Assembly (NCBI RefSeq): GCF_009908315.1
Contig: NZ_JAAATW010000007.1
Coordinates: 1 to 55,649, forward strand
Source of the DNA: Paragemmobacter ruber
Lineage (GTDB): Bacteria; Pseudomonadota; Alphaproteobacteria; Rhodobacterales; Rhodobacteraceae
Direction of reading: 5' to 3'
Length of the DNA: 55,649 bases
The notes under the pieces were generated by a model that was not told the origin of the DNA, searched no databases, and saw only the letters and a program-made list of their open reading frames with translations. Both the position numbers and the translations under genes were made by a program. Numbering within the stretch: the stretch's first letter is position 1; every line of letters starts with the position of its first letter. Shown here one piece after another: positions 43,211 through 52,285 of this stretch.

Positions 43211-45031
43211 TCAGCTGTTGGCCTGGCCTTCGCCACCGTCGGCGCCGCCATCGGCGCCATCGCCCTGTCCGTCCTGGCCCCCGGCATCGCTTTCGCTGCC
43301 TGCGTCGCCTGCCGCTTCGGCGGATTGATCTCCATCGGCGCTTTCACCTTCGGAGGTGCCGTCGGTGTCGGCAGCGGACGTGTCGGTGTGGCCATCGGCG
43401 GCCAGCGCGTCGTGCAGATCACCGCCCGCGTTCCAGTTTTCGTTCAGCGCCTCGCCCGCCGCATGCAGGCTTTCATCGGTGCCAGCGGCGGCGGTTTCCG
43501 CCGCATCGGCCGCATCGGACATGTCGTCGGCGGCGTCTTGCACCTCGGCGGGAACGTCGGGCAGGGCGGCCACTTCTTCGGCCAGGGCGTCGGCCTCTTC
43601 CTGCGCCACGCCGAGCGCCGCGAGCGCCTTTTGCAGTTCGACCTTGGCATCGTTCACGGCTTCGACCGCCGCCCATTCCTCGGGGCTGCCGGCGAGGGCG
43701 GCCTTGGCATCGGCAAGGGCCTTTTCCAGCGCAAGGCTTGCAGCGGCGACCTCGGCCTCTTCGGCGGCGGTGGCGGCCTTGGCCTCATCCGATGCGGCCT
43801 GCGCCTCGGCCAGCGCCTTGGCGGCTGAGGACAGCAGATCCGCCAGTTCCTGCGACTGGCGCGAGGTGGCATCGGCCAGTTCGCGGGCGATGGCCTCGGC
43901 CGCCTGTGCTGCGGCGAGTGCGGCGGCCTGCGTGGTGTAGTCCTCGTTCAGCTTTGCAAGGCCGAGCGCCTTTTCGATCTTGGCCAGATCCTTTTGCGCG
44001 TCTTCCAGATCGTCGGTCTGCTGTTCCATTTCGTGCTTTGCGGCGGCGAGTTGACCGCCGGCGCGGAAGGCGTCGAGCTTGGCGTTGCGGCAATCGCTGC
44101 CCTTGCACTTGTCATCCTTGGCGAGCTGTTCCTTGAAACGCGCTTCGGCGGCGGCGAACTTCTCTTCGGCCTCGCTGAGGTTCTTGGCGGCGCGGGCGTA
44201 GTCTTTGGTCTCTTCCTCGACTTCCCGTGCGGCGCGTTTGTAACGCTTGTCGTCCATCGCGGAGTTGAGCGCCTTCGTCGCGGCGTCGAAGGCGGCCTCG
44301 GCCGCGGCGATGCGGCCCTCGAGTTCGGCCAGCGACGCCTTAGCATCGTTGAGCGCCTTGTCGAGCAGGGCCTGCTTTTCATCCTTGGTCAGCCCACCCA
44401 GCGCGGCGCCGAGTTCGGCTTCGGCGATGTCGGCCTTGCCGGCCAGTTCCAGCGCGCGCTCCACCAGCGGTTTGGCCTTTTCGTTGGCCTGATCAAGCTT
44501 TTCCTCGGCTTCGGCCAGACGGTCGCGGGCTTCGACATAGGATTCGAGGGCCTTGCGCTTGGCGGTGTTGAAGTCGGGCAGCAGCGTTTCGGCGGTGTCC
44601 GGCTCCATCGCGTAGAGCGCCTGCAGTTCGGCCTCGGAAAGGCCGGTGCGCGTGGCCCGGCGGATGCTGCGATCCAGCGCAACCTGTGCCTTTTGCACAT
44701 TTGCGGTGGCCACGCCGAGATTGCGCGTTGCCGTGTGCAGCCGGTCGATCAGATCGCTGAAATCGGCGGTGGGTCTTTCCTTGCTTTTCTTGTCGGTGCC
44801 CGTTGTGGCGACGACGGAGTTCGTGGCGGTGTTGGTCAAGGCCAGCGCCAGTTCCGGGCAGCGGGTGGACATGCGCAGGATGCGATCGGCGAAGTTCGGC
44901 GCCGCGATGAAGGCGAGGGGATCCCGCTCTGCATCAGCGCAGAGCCCTCCCGCACCAGTGGCAGCTTGGGCGCCAACGGGAAGGAGACAGGCGAGGAGAA
45001 GGGCCGAAAGGGGGGCAGCGGAACGGGACAT
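43211..45031 (-). CDS. Large exported coiled-coil protein, function unknown
   Basis: The 606-residue protein begins with an export signal. SALLLAC could be a lipobox (C15), but cleavage after GAQA near residue 24 is equally possible. From about residue 75 to 500 it is nearly continuous alanine-, glutamate-, lysine- and leucine-rich heptad sequence, with one cysteine pair in DDKCKGSDCRNAKLD. The last 90 residues are acidic and rich in Gly, Asp, Ser and Ala. Two more cysteines flank the N-terminal globular part (CADAERD; STRCPELALAL). I recognise no enzyme domain; an envelope scaffold or periplasmic spacer is a guess. A candidate promoter lies 47 bases upstream. Confidence 0.8.
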   Translation of the reverse strand: MSRSAAPLSALLLACLLPVGAQAATGAGGLCADAERDPLAFIAAPNFADRILRMSTRCPELALALTNTATNSVVATTGTDKKSKERPTADFSDLIDRLHTATRNLGVATANVQKAQVALDRSIRRATRTGLSEAELQALYAMEPDTAETLLPDFNTAKRKALESYVEARDRLAEAEEKLDQANEKAKPLVERALELAGKADIAEAELGAALGGLTKDEKQALLDKALNDAKASLAELEGRIAAAEAAFDAATKALNSAMDDKRYKRAAREVEEETKDYARAAKNLSEAEEKFAAAEARFKEQLAKDDKCKGSDCRNAKLDAFRAGGQLAAAKHEMEQQTDDLEDAQKDLAKIEKALGLAKLNEDYTTQAAALAAAQAAEAIARELADATSRQSQELADLLSSAAKALAEAQAASDEAKAATAAEEAEVAAASLALEKALADAKAALAGSPEEWAAVEAVNDAKVELQKALAALGVAQEEADALAEEVAALPDVPAEVQDAADDMSDAADAAETAAAGTDESLHAAGEALNENWNAGGDLHDALAADGHTDTSAADTDGTSEGESADGDQSAEAAGDAGSESDAGGQDGQGDGADGGADGGEGQANS

Positions 45032-45410
45032 GGCTAGCCTTTTGGATGTGGCGGGGGTGCCTTTGTGTTGCCGCTTTCGGATATTAACCAGCCTTAATGC
45101 TGTCAAATTTTCGCCCAAATTACGGATGTTTAGGCGTGTTCTGGAACCTATGCTTCCCAGCGTTAACGATTGTTTACGTTTGCGTGATGATCGTGCCGGA
45201 TGCCGGTGCGAAAGGGGCGCGCGGATCGAATCACTGTGGCAACTTTGAGGCGAGCGCGGCCTGACCAGCAGGGCCCTTCCCCGGGCAGGTAGGCGACAGC
45301 CGACCGCGCGTGCGGCGCGTGGCATCGGGTGGAGGGCGTTTGTGGCGAGACCGGTCAAGCGGCACGAAATCCCGCGCGCGGACTGTTGTCGCTTCAGGTT
45401 TGGGGATTTT
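45032..45410. other. Intergenic region between the coiled-coil gene and tRNA-Asn
   Basis: No gene is supported in this stretch. It is AT-richer near 45075-45185. Besides the candidate promoter at 45078-45106, TTAACGATTGTTTAC near 45160 resembles a TTAA-N7-TTAC CtrA-type site, which is weak evidence by itself. The rest is GC-rich and without clear structure. Confidence 0.3.
45078..45106 (-). promoter_or_regulatory. Candidate promoter of the coiled-coil protein gene
   Basis: On the minus strand a perfect TTGACA is followed after 17 bases by TATCCG, 47 bases before the start codon. The -35 match is strong and the -10 match is moderate. Confidence 0.4.
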
Positions 45411-45485
45411 TGGCTCCGGCGGTAGGGATCGAACCTACGACCAATTGATTAACAGTCAACTGCTCTACCGCTGAGCTACGCCGGA
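45411..45485 (-). tRNA. tRNA-Asn (anticodon GTT)
   Basis: The 75-base gene folds as a standard cloverleaf. The acceptor stem is TCCGGCG paired with CGCCGGA, the D arm has GCTCAGCGGTAGAGC, and the anticodon loop contains CTGTTAA, giving GTT. The T arm is GTAGGTTCGATCCCTAC, and G-CCA is encoded at the 3' end. Confidence 0.96.
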
Positions 45486-45495
45486 ACACGGGGGC

Positions 45496-45524
45496 CGTAT
45501 AGCAAGGGTGTTTGGGGGCGGCAA
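45496..45524 (-). promoter_or_regulatory. Promoter of tRNA-Asn
   Basis: On the minus strand TTGCCG is followed after 17 bases by TATACG, and a GC-rich discriminator typical of stable RNA genes leads to the tRNA 5' end 11 bases further. Confidence 0.55.
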
Positions 45525-45554
45525 GGGGATAGTCGCAGAAAAGTTGCGGTAGGG

Positions 45555-46451
45555 TCAGATCTGGTGAAAGCGGGCTTGGGCAGAGACAGGACCCTGAGTG
45601 CTGACTTCCTTTTTTTCAAGAAGATCAAGGAGGTGGGCAAGCACGTTCTGCCGTGCTGCAGGGAGAAGCGGCGGGGCGAGGTCTGGATAGAGCCGCTGGG
45701 CAAGGGTGGCCGCGTCGGCGGGGCCTTGGGCCAGTGCGGCGCGGATCTGATCGGCGCGCGCTTCGCGATGGGTGATCAGCGCCCGGACGCGGGTTTGCGG
45801 GTCTGGGATCGGGTCACCGTGGCCGGGCAGGAAAAGCGACCAGTCGGGGCGGTCGAGCCGGGCGAGGGAGGCCATGTAGGCCTGCATGTCCCCGTCGGGG
45901 GGAGAGATGACGGAGGTGCTCCATCCCATCACGTGATCGCCCGAGAACAGCCAATCCCCCGCGGAGAGGCAGAGATGGCCCCCCAGATGGCCGGGGGTGT
46001 GCAGGGCCGTGATCTGCCAGTCCGGGCCGGACAGGCTTTCGCCATCTGCCAGTCGCAGGTCTGGGGTGAAGGCGCGGTCAAGCCCGTCGCCCCCGGCGGT
46101 GAGGCCATCATCCGCGAGCCTTTGCATCATGGGTGAGCGTCCGTCGTCGGCCAGACCGTAGGCGAGGATGGGGGCGCCCGTCGCGGCGCCAAGGGTTGGC
46201 GCCAAAGCGGAATGGTCGCGATGGGCGTGGGTCACGATGATGTGGCTGATGCGCTCGTCCGGGTCGAGTGCGGCGCGGATTGCCGCCAGATGGGCAGCAT
46301 CGTCGGGGCCGGGATCAATGACGGCGACATTGCCGCTGCCCAGAAGGTAGGTGTTCGTCCCGCGAAAGGTGAGGGGGGAGGGGTTCGGGGCCAGAAGGCT
46401 GCGCAGGCGCGGCGGGTTGGATGGGAGGCGGGCGGGGTGGGGCGGGGGCAT
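45555..46451 (-). CDS. Metallo-beta-lactamase-fold hydrolase (LACTB2-like)
   Basis: The 298-residue protein has the MBL-fold dinuclear metal motif THAHRDHSAL (HxHxDH), later ligands in HTPGHLGGHL and FSGDHVMGW, and FLPGHGDPI. A C-terminal helical extension of about 80 residues (LITHREARADQIRAAL) is the winged-helix-like tail seen in LACTB2-type nucleases and thioesterase-like hydrolases. The substrate is unknown. The ATG at 46451 has AGAGGA seven bases upstream. It diverges from the histidine kinase gene with a 49-base gap. Confidence 0.82.
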   Translation of the reverse strand: MPPPHPARLPSNPPRLRSLLAPNPSPLTFRGTNTYLLGSGNVAVIDPGPDDAAHLAAIRAALDPDERISHIIVTHAHRDHSALAPTLGAATGAPILAYGLADDGRSPMMQRLADDGLTAGGDGLDRAFTPDLRLADGESLSGPDWQITALHTPGHLGGHLCLSAGDWLFSGDHVMGWSTSVISPPDGDMQAYMASLARLDRPDWSLFLPGHGDPIPDPQTRVRALITHREARADQIRAALAQGPADAATLAQRLYPDLAPPLLPAARQNVLAHLLDLLEKKEVSTQGPVSAQARFHQI

Positions 46452-46500
46452 GGCGACGTCCTCTTTCCTCCGGGGCGGGGGCAGGCTAGGCTCTGGCCCC

Positions 46501-47817
46501 ATGGCCCGCAAGTCCTTCCTCCCCCGTGGTCTTTTCGGCCGCGCCGCGCTGATCCTGATCGTGCCGATCGTCACGATCCAGCTGGTGGTGTCGGTCACCT
46601 TCATCCAGCGGCATTTCGAGCGGGTGACGCAGCAATTGACGGGTGGGGTGGCGGCCGAGGTTCGGCTGCTGCTGGAAGAGGCCGAGGCGGCGGCGACGGT
46701 GGGGGCGGCGGCGGCGCGGCTGGCCCAGATCGCGGGGCCGCTGGAGGTGGAGGTGGTGCTGCCTGCGCGCAGCGCGGCGCCTGCGGCGGATCGCACCGAA
46801 TGGCTGGATCTTTCGGGGCGTGTGGTGATCCGCACCTTGCGGGAGGAGTTTCCCGCGCTGGAGCCGGTCGATCTGGTGGAGGGCGACGGGATGGTGCGCC
46901 TGCATCACCCGACGCGCTGGGGCGAGATGGTGGTGACGATCAACCGGGCGAGGATGTCGGCGACCAATCCGCATCAGCTTTTGGTGCTGATGATCGTGAC
47001 CTCCGTGCTGATGACGGTGATTGCCTATCTGTTCCTGTCCAATCAGCTGCGGCCCATCGCGCGGCTGGCGCGGGTGGCCGAGGCGTTCGGCAAGGGTCAG
47101 GTGATCCCCTACCATCCGCGTGGGGCGACAGAGGTGCGGGCGGCGGGGCATGCCTTTCTGGACATGCGGGCGCGGATCGAGCGGCAGATCGAACAGCGCA
47201 CGCTGATGCTGTCAGGCGTCAGCCACGACCTGCGCACGCCGCTGACGCGGTTGCGGCTGGGCCTGGCGATGCTGCCCGAAGATGAGGAGACGCGCGCCCT
47301 GCTGGGCGATGTGGCCGAAATGGAGCGGCTGGTGGACGAGTTTCTGTCCTTTGCGCGGGGCGATGCGACCGAGGCAGTGGAGCCTGTGGACCCGGCCGCG
47401 CTGGCGCGGCGGGTGGTGGAGAATGCGCAGCGCGTGGGGGGGCGTGTGGCCTTTCATGCGCCCGATCGCGTGCCTGCCGTGCCTCTGCGCCCGCAGGCGG
47501 TGACGCGGGCGCTGGAGAATCTGGTGAACAATGGCCTGCGCTATGGGCGGCGGGCGGAGGTGGCGCTGGAAATGGGGGCCAACTGGCTGCGCTATACGGT
47601 CGAGGATGACGGTCCGGGCATCCCCGAGGCGCGGCGGGCCGAGGCGGTGGTGCCGTTCAGCCGTCTGGATGCGGCCCGCGATCCGAACCGGGGCGGGGGC
47701 GTGGGGCTGGGCTTGTCGATCGCTGCCGATATCGCGCGCAGCCATGGCGGCGAATTGCGGCTGGGGCGCAGCGAAACGTTGGGCGGGCTTAAGGCGGAAC
47801 TGCTGCTGGCGCGGTGA
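46501..47817 (+). CDS. EnvZ-like sensor histidine kinase, no adjacent response regulator
   Basis: The 438-residue kinase has two transmembrane helices (about 13-33 and 158-180) enclosing a periplasmic sensor of about 125 residues, a HAMP domain, the phosphoacceptor box SGVSHDLRTPLTRLRLGLAM with H242, the N box LENLVNNGLRYG, the D box VEDDGPGIP and the G box GGGVGLGLSIA. This is the OmpR/EnvZ class. Neither neighbour encodes a response regulator, so the partner lies elsewhere or the gene is an orphan. The start at ATG 46501 is preferred over longer frames rich in glycine and arginine. Confidence 0.9.
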   Translation: MARKSFLPRGLFGRAALILIVPIVTIQLVVSVTFIQRHFERVTQQLTGGVAAEVRLLLEEAEAAATVGAAAARLAQIAGPLEVEVVLPARSAAPAADRTEWLDLSGRVVIRTLREEFPALEPVDLVEGDGMVRLHHPTRWGEMVVTINRARMSATNPHQLLVLMIVTSVLMTVIAYLFLSNQLRPIARLARVAEAFGKGQVIPYHPRGATEVRAAGHAFLDMRARIERQIEQRTLMLSGVSHDLRTPLTRLRLGLAMLPEDEETRALLGDVAEMERLVDEFLSFARGDATEAVEPVDPAALARRVVENAQRVGGRVAFHAPDRVPAVPLRPQAVTRALENLVNNGLRYGRRAEVALEMGANWLRYTVEDDGPGIPEARRAEAVVPFSRLDAARDPNRGGGVGLGLSIAADIARSHGGELRLGRSETLGGLKAELLLAR

Positions 47818-47895
47818 CGCGGACAGCTTCTGGGGACGGGTTCTGGGGGTGCGGCACTGCTGCGGGCCGGTACCCGCCTCAGTGCCGCGACGGGG

Positions 47896-48222
47896 CTATT
47901 CGTAGGTGAAGGTCGCGGTTTCGCAGACATTCACCCCGCCGCGTTCAAGCACATCGCCATCCTCGAACTCGGCGCGGAAGTCGAACATGCAGTAACCGGT
48001 GGCATCATCGAAGTTGATGACGACAGAGGAGCCGGAGGGAAGGACATCCTGGCCGAGGATGTCTTCCTGCCAACTGTCGGAGCCGGTGTTGGACCCGTAG
48101 AAGCGGACGATGGTGAAACCGGTATTGTTGATGATCGTCACCCGGCGGTCGAGCGACAGGGCTGGGGCGGCGCTGGCCAAGGCCAACGCGGCGGAAAGGC
48201 TGAGGGCGGGGAAGAGGCGCAT
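47896..48222 (-). CDS. Small exported protein, unknown function
   Basis: The 108-residue product has a signal peptide (cleavage near ALSLDRR, about residue 24) and a compact beta-rich domain with two cysteines (GYCMFDF; NVCETATF) that could form a disulfide. The opening VTIINNTGFTIVRFYGSN is suggestive of a conserved family of small periplasmic proteins in this lineage, whose role is unknown. It is transcribed alone. Confidence 0.7.
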   Translation of the reverse strand: MRLFPALSLSAALALASAAPALSLDRRVTIINNTGFTIVRFYGSNTGSDSWQEDILGQDVLPSGSSVVINFDDATGYCMFDFRAEFEDGDVLERGGVNVCETATFTYE

Positions 48223-48362
48223 GGCAACATCCTTGGCAGCGGTTGAGACCGACAGGGAGGCTAGGCGCAGGCCGGGCAGGAGCCTAGAAAGATCAGCGAA
48301 ATGGAATGTGTTATGTTCGACCTGTGGTCTGCAGGCATCACGGATGCGTGATCGGGGCGTGG

Positions 48363-49145
48363 TCAGGCGGCCAGTTCCACCCAGACAGGGACATGGTCAG
48401 AGGGTTTTTCGCCGGCCCGCGTATCCTTGTCGATCCCGGCCTCGCGCAAGAGGTCGGCGCATTGCGGCGAGAGAAGCAGGTGGTCGATACGGATGCCGTT
48501 GTTCCGCTCCCAAGCACCCGCCTGATAATCCCAGAAGGAGTATTGGCCGGGGCGCGGATCGCGGGCGCGGAAGGCATCGGTCAGGCCGAGATTGACGATG
48601 CGGCGGAAGGCAGCGCGGGTTTCGGGCAAAAAGAGCGCGTCCGTCATCCAGGCGTCGGGCTTGGCGGCGTCCTGCGCCATGGGGATGACGTTGTAATCCC
48701 CGCAGAAGGCGAGCGGCTCTTCGGTGGCCAGGAGCGCCTTCACCCGCGCCTCCATCCGCGCCATCCAGGCGAGTTTGTAATCGTATTTCGGGCCCGGCGC
48801 GGGGTTGCCGTTGGGCAGGTAGAGGCCGCAGACGCGGATGGCGCGCTGCTCTCCGATCACGGTCGCCTCGATCCAGCGGGCCTGTTCGTCGGCCTCGTCC
48901 CCCGGCAGGCCGCGCGAGACGTCCTCCAGCGGCAGGCGGGACAGGATCGCCACGCCGTTGAAGGATTTCTGGCCATGGGTTTCGACGCGGTAGCCCATGT
49001 CTTCGAAGACTTCGCGCGGGAAGGCCTCATCGACCGACTTGATTTCCTGCAGGCAGACGACATCGGGCTTTGCCTGCGCCAGCCATGCGGGCAGGGCCTC
49101 GATCCGGGCCTTGATGCCGTTGATGTTGAAGGTGGCAAGTTTCAT
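48363..49145 (-). CDS. xthA: Exodeoxyribonuclease III
   Basis: The 260-residue endonuclease/exonuclease/phosphatase-family enzyme shows the expected motifs: LATFNINGIKAR (metal), CLQEIKS (catalytic glutamate), a GDYNVIP motif (asparagine/aspartate pair) and the C-terminal SDHVPVWVEL (histidine). It cuts apurinic/apyrimidinic DNA and trims 3' ends in base excision repair. Length and motifs are those of intact ExoIII. Confidence 0.93.
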   Translation of the reverse strand: MKLATFNINGIKARIEALPAWLAQAKPDVVCLQEIKSVDEAFPREVFEDMGYRVETHGQKSFNGVAILSRLPLEDVSRGLPGDEADEQARWIEATVIGEQRAIRVCGLYLPNGNPAPGPKYDYKLAWMARMEARVKALLATEEPLAFCGDYNVIPMAQDAAKPDAWMTDALFLPETRAAFRRIVNLGLTDAFRARDPRPGQYSFWDYQAGAWERNNGIRIDHLLLSPQCADLLREAGIDKDTRAGEKPSDHVPVWVELAA

Positions 49146-49213
49146 GCGCGTCTCCCTGTCCGGTTCCGTTCTAGGCCGGAGGGGCGGGGGGAAACAAGTC
49201 GCGGCGTCAAGGA

Positions 49214-49930
49214 TCAGGCTGTGGCGGCGAGGCCGCTGCGGGCGGCAGTGAGCCACAGCATGTCAAGCCGGCGAAGTTCGGCGGGATCGAAGCGATGGAC
49301 CTCTTCCCAGTAGCGGCCTGTGGGGACGTGATAGCCGAGCGCGTCTTCGCGTTTCATCGCTTCATCGGCAAGGCGCAGATCGAAGGGGGCCGGGCGGGCA
49401 TGGGCGGCGCGGTCGCGGGTGACGCGGGGGAAGATCAGGCGCGAGGGGCCGAAGGAGAGGTTGACCATCGCGCAACCCTCCATCGCGGCGAGGATCATCA
49501 GGCGGGCGGACTTCGCCTCGAGCGACTGGAGCGTGATGTCGGGGCGCAAGGGATCGGCCGTGCCTGCGCCGTAGAAATGGGTCTGGCCCTTGGGGTAGTG
49601 CATGTCGCAGCCGAAGGCCGCAAGGACGCGCGGTTTCAGGGCATGAAGCGCCCAATAGGCGGCGGTGAAGGCCATGGTGCCGCCGGCATAGACGAACCCG
49701 CCAAAGGCATTCTGCGCGGGGACGAAATCCGTCTCTGTCACGGCCGTCTGGCCCGGCCCCGGCTGTGGGCGGCGGTCTTGGGGAAAATCCCACGGGTAGA
49801 TGTGATGCGTCCAGTCCGGCCGCACGGCATGGGCGTTGTTGATGGCGACCACATGGTCAAAGGGGGCGCGGGGCCATTGGGCGGCCTCGGTGACCGATGG
49901 GCCGGAGCCCAGCATAAGGACGCAGGTCAT
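49214..49930 (-). CDS. Unrecognised Rossmann-like protein
   Basis: The 238-residue protein begins VLMLGSGPSVTEAAQW, a nucleotide-binding-like loop, then VVAINNAHAVRPDWTHHIYPWDFP, and later AFGCDMHYPKGQTHFYG. The outline (GSGPS loop, then an aromatic/aspartate segment) loosely recalls bacterial sialyltransferase-like or MptE-like folds, but I cannot assign it. There is no signal peptide or membrane segment. It sits alone between xthA and erpA on the same strand. Confidence 0.6.
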   Translation of the reverse strand: MTCVLMLGSGPSVTEAAQWPRAPFDHVVAINNAHAVRPDWTHHIYPWDFPQDRRPQPGPGQTAVTETDFVPAQNAFGGFVYAGGTMAFTAAYWALHALKPRVLAAFGCDMHYPKGQTHFYGAGTADPLRPDITLQSLEAKSARLMILAAMEGCAMVNLSFGPSRLIFPRVTRDRAAHARPAPFDLRLADEAMKREDALGYHVPTGRYWEEVHRFDPAELRRLDMLWLTAARSGLAATA

Positions 49931-50008
49931 TCAAATCTCTCCACCATCGCTGACGGGGAGGGTAGGGCGGTGCGTCCGCAGGACGAGGGAAAAATGCAAA
50001 TATGCAGA

Positions 50009-50341
50009 TCAGATCGAGAATGACGTGCCGCAACCGCACGAAGAAGTGGCGTTCGGGTTCTGGATGACGAAACGCGCGCCGATCAGTTCCTCGGTATAGT
50101 CGATGACGGCGTTCTGCAGGAAGGGCAACGACACCGCATCCACCAGCACCTGCGCCCCGTCCTGTTCGAGGATCAGGTCATCGCCCGCCGGATCATCGAG
50201 CCGGATGTCATACTGAAAGCCCGAGCAACCGCCGCCCTCCACCGCCACGCGCAGGGCCTTTTGTTCACCCGTCGCCTCGCAGATTTCTTTCAGCCGGGCG
50301 AAGGCGCGGTCGGTGACTTTGGGGGGAAGGGTCAGGTCCAT
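50009..50341 (-). CDS. erpA: Iron-sulfur cluster insertion protein ErpA (HesB/IscA family)
   Basis: The 110-residue A-type carrier has the three cluster-binding cysteines: one in GGGCSGFQY and two in SSCGCGTSF near the C-terminus. It delivers iron-sulfur clusters to apoproteins. It is divergent from the dGTPase gene across 77 bases, which must hold both promoters. Confidence 0.93.
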   Translation of the reverse strand: MDLTLPPKVTDRAFARLKEICEATGEQKALRVAVEGGGCSGFQYDIRLDDPAGDDLILEQDGAQVLVDAVSLPFLQNAVIDYTEELIGARFVIQNPNATSSCGCGTSFSI

Positions 50342-50418
50342 GACGGAATCCGGTTTCCTTGGCAGACGTGCAGCATATAGGATGGCGGCAAAGGTTCAAC
50401 AAGAACAGGCAGAACCGC

Positions 50419-51594
50419 GTGACCCTTGCCCCCTATGCCTGCCAGCCCGATGCGTCGCGCGGGCGGCTGCACCCGGAACGCATGTCGTCCTTCCGGTCGC
50501 CCTTCCAGCGCGACCGGGACAGGATCATCCATTCCAGCGCCTTCCGTCGGCTGAAGCACAAAACGCAGGTCTTTGTCGAACATGAGGGCGATTACTATCG
50601 CACGCGGCTTACCCATTCCATCGAGGTGGCACAGGTGGCGCGCACGATTTCGGGCGTGCTTGGCCTGAACACCGATCTGGCAGAGGCCATAGCCCTGGCG
50701 CATGACCTTGGGCATACCCCATTCGGCCACACCGGGGAGGATGCGCTGGGCCTGCTGATGGAGCCCTATGGCGGGTTCGACCACAATGCCCAGGCACTGC
50801 GGATCGTAACGCGGCTGGAGCGGCACTATGCCGATTTCGACGGGCTGAACCTGACATGGGAGGCGCTGGAAGGGATCGCCAAGCATAATGGGCCTGTTAT
50901 CGGCCCCAACGCCGACAAGAAGCACGAGGGGCCGCTGCCCTATGCGCTGGCCGAGGTGAATGCGGCGTGGGATCTGGAACTGGCCACCCATGCCAGCGCC
51001 GAGGCGCAAGTGGCGGCGATTGCCGACGACGTGGCCTATTCGCATCATGACCTGCATGACGGGTTGCGGTCCGGGCTGTTTTCCGAAGAGGACCTGATGG
51101 GCCTGCCCGTGACGGGGCCTGCCTTTGAAGAGGTTGACCGCCTTTATCCGGGGCTGGACAAGATGCGGCGGCGGCATGAGGCGCTGCGGCGGGTGTTCGG
51201 ACGGATGGTGGAGGATGTGATCGCGGTCGCGCAGAACCGGCTGACGGCGGCGCAACCGAAATCGGTGGATGACATCCGCCACATGGGCACGACGATCATC
51301 CGCTTTTCCAAGCCGCTGTATCAGGAGTTGAAGGCGATCCGGTCCTTCCTGTTCCACCGCATGTATCGCGCGCCATCGGTGATGGCCGAACGGGCGAAGG
51401 TCACCCGGGTGATCAATGACCTGTTCCCGCTGTTTCTGGCGCGGCCGGAATTGCTGCCCGCCGAATGGCGCGCGGATATCGAGGCGGCGCGGGATGAGGT
51501 GACGCTGGCGCGGATCGTGGCCGATTACGTGGCCGGGATGACCGACCGTTTCGCCATTCAGGAACATGCGCGCCTGTGCGGGGGCGGGGCCTGA
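50419..51594 (+). CDS. dgt: Deoxyguanosinetriphosphate triphosphohydrolase-like protein
   Basis: The 391-residue HD-domain phosphohydrolase shows the metal motifs RLTHSIEVAQVAR (H), HDLGHTPFGHTGE (HD) and DDVAYSHHDLHDG (D), with SRGRLHPE and RDRDRIIHSSAFRRLKHKTQV near the N-terminus, as in Dgt-like proteins. It splits dGTP and probably other dNTPs into nucleoside and triphosphate. The start is a GTG at 50419 (VTLAPYACQPDASRGR); an upstream TTG is in frame. It converges with dsbB. Confidence 0.9.
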   Translation: MTLAPYACQPDASRGRLHPERMSSFRSPFQRDRDRIIHSSAFRRLKHKTQVFVEHEGDYYRTRLTHSIEVAQVARTISGVLGLNTDLAEAIALAHDLGHTPFGHTGEDALGLLMEPYGGFDHNAQALRIVTRLERHYADFDGLNLTWEALEGIAKHNGPVIGPNADKKHEGPLPYALAEVNAAWDLELATHASAEAQVAAIADDVAYSHHDLHDGLRSGLFSEEDLMGLPVTGPAFEEVDRLYPGLDKMRRRHEALRRVFGRMVEDVIAVAQNRLTAAQPKSVDDIRHMGTTIIRFSKPLYQELKAIRSFLFHRMYRAPSVMAERAKVTRVINDLFPLFLARPELLPAEWRADIEAARDEVTLARIVADYVAGMTDRFAIQEHARLCGGGA

Positions 51595-51616
51595 CCTTTC
51601 GGGCGCAGCGGTGCGG

Positions 51617-52102
51617 TCAGGACGCGCGGCGATAGGCCGTGATCCAGACCAGGGCAAGCAGGGCCGAGAGGACGACGTTCCAACCTGCCATGGACAGGCC
51701 GAACATGGACCAGGCGATCTCGTCGCAGCGCACGACGGCGCCGACATCGACATCCGGGTTCAGCAGATCGGCGGTGGAGATGCCGCTGATGGATCCTGCG
51801 GTGCAGGAGGCCAGTCCTTCCCACCATTTCTGTTCGACGCCGACATGGAAGGCGCCGATCCCGGCGCTGGCCAGTGCGGCCAGCGCGCCCGCCAGTGGGA
51901 GAAGGCGCCCAAGTACACCGCGGGCAAACATGAGGGCGGGCAGGCCGATCGCAACGGCGATGGCATGGGGCCAGCGCTGCCAGAGGCAAAGCTGGCACGG
52001 TGCAAGCCCGCCCAGATACTGAAAGGCGAAGGCCGCGGCCAGAACGGACGCAGAGCCGCCCGCCGCGATCAGGACGGCAAGGGTGCGGCGGTCGGTGGTC
52101 AT
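51617..52102 (-). CDS. dsbB: Disulfide bond formation protein B
   Basis: The 161-residue membrane protein has four transmembrane helices and the redox cysteine pairs of DsbB: CQLCLW in the first periplasmic loop, and a cysteine in ASCTAG with one in VVRCDEIAW in the second. It reoxidises DsbA by passing electrons to quinone. The N-terminus is short and cytoplasmic. Its start at 52102 faces the metallopeptidase gene. Confidence 0.88.
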   Translation of the reverse strand: MTTDRRTLAVLIAAGGSASVLAAAFAFQYLGGLAPCQLCLWQRWPHAIAVAIGLPALMFARGVLGRLLPLAGALAALASAGIGAFHVGVEQKWWEGLASCTAGSISGISTADLLNPDVDVGAVVRCDEIAWSMFGLSMAGWNVVLSALLALVWITAYRRAS

Positions 52103-52285
52103 GGCGGTCTCCCTTCTTGGCCGCGGGCAGGATGACCATCGCGGCGCGGAAGGCAAGCCGCCGTTACGGGATCGTGAAGCGGGGCGGTGCGGTTTGGGTG
52201 CTGCGCGATGCGAAGGGAAGAATGGGCTTTGGCCGCAGGGTTTGCGGGTGTTAAGCTTCCGCTGTGGAACAGGGAGGAGGCACGG

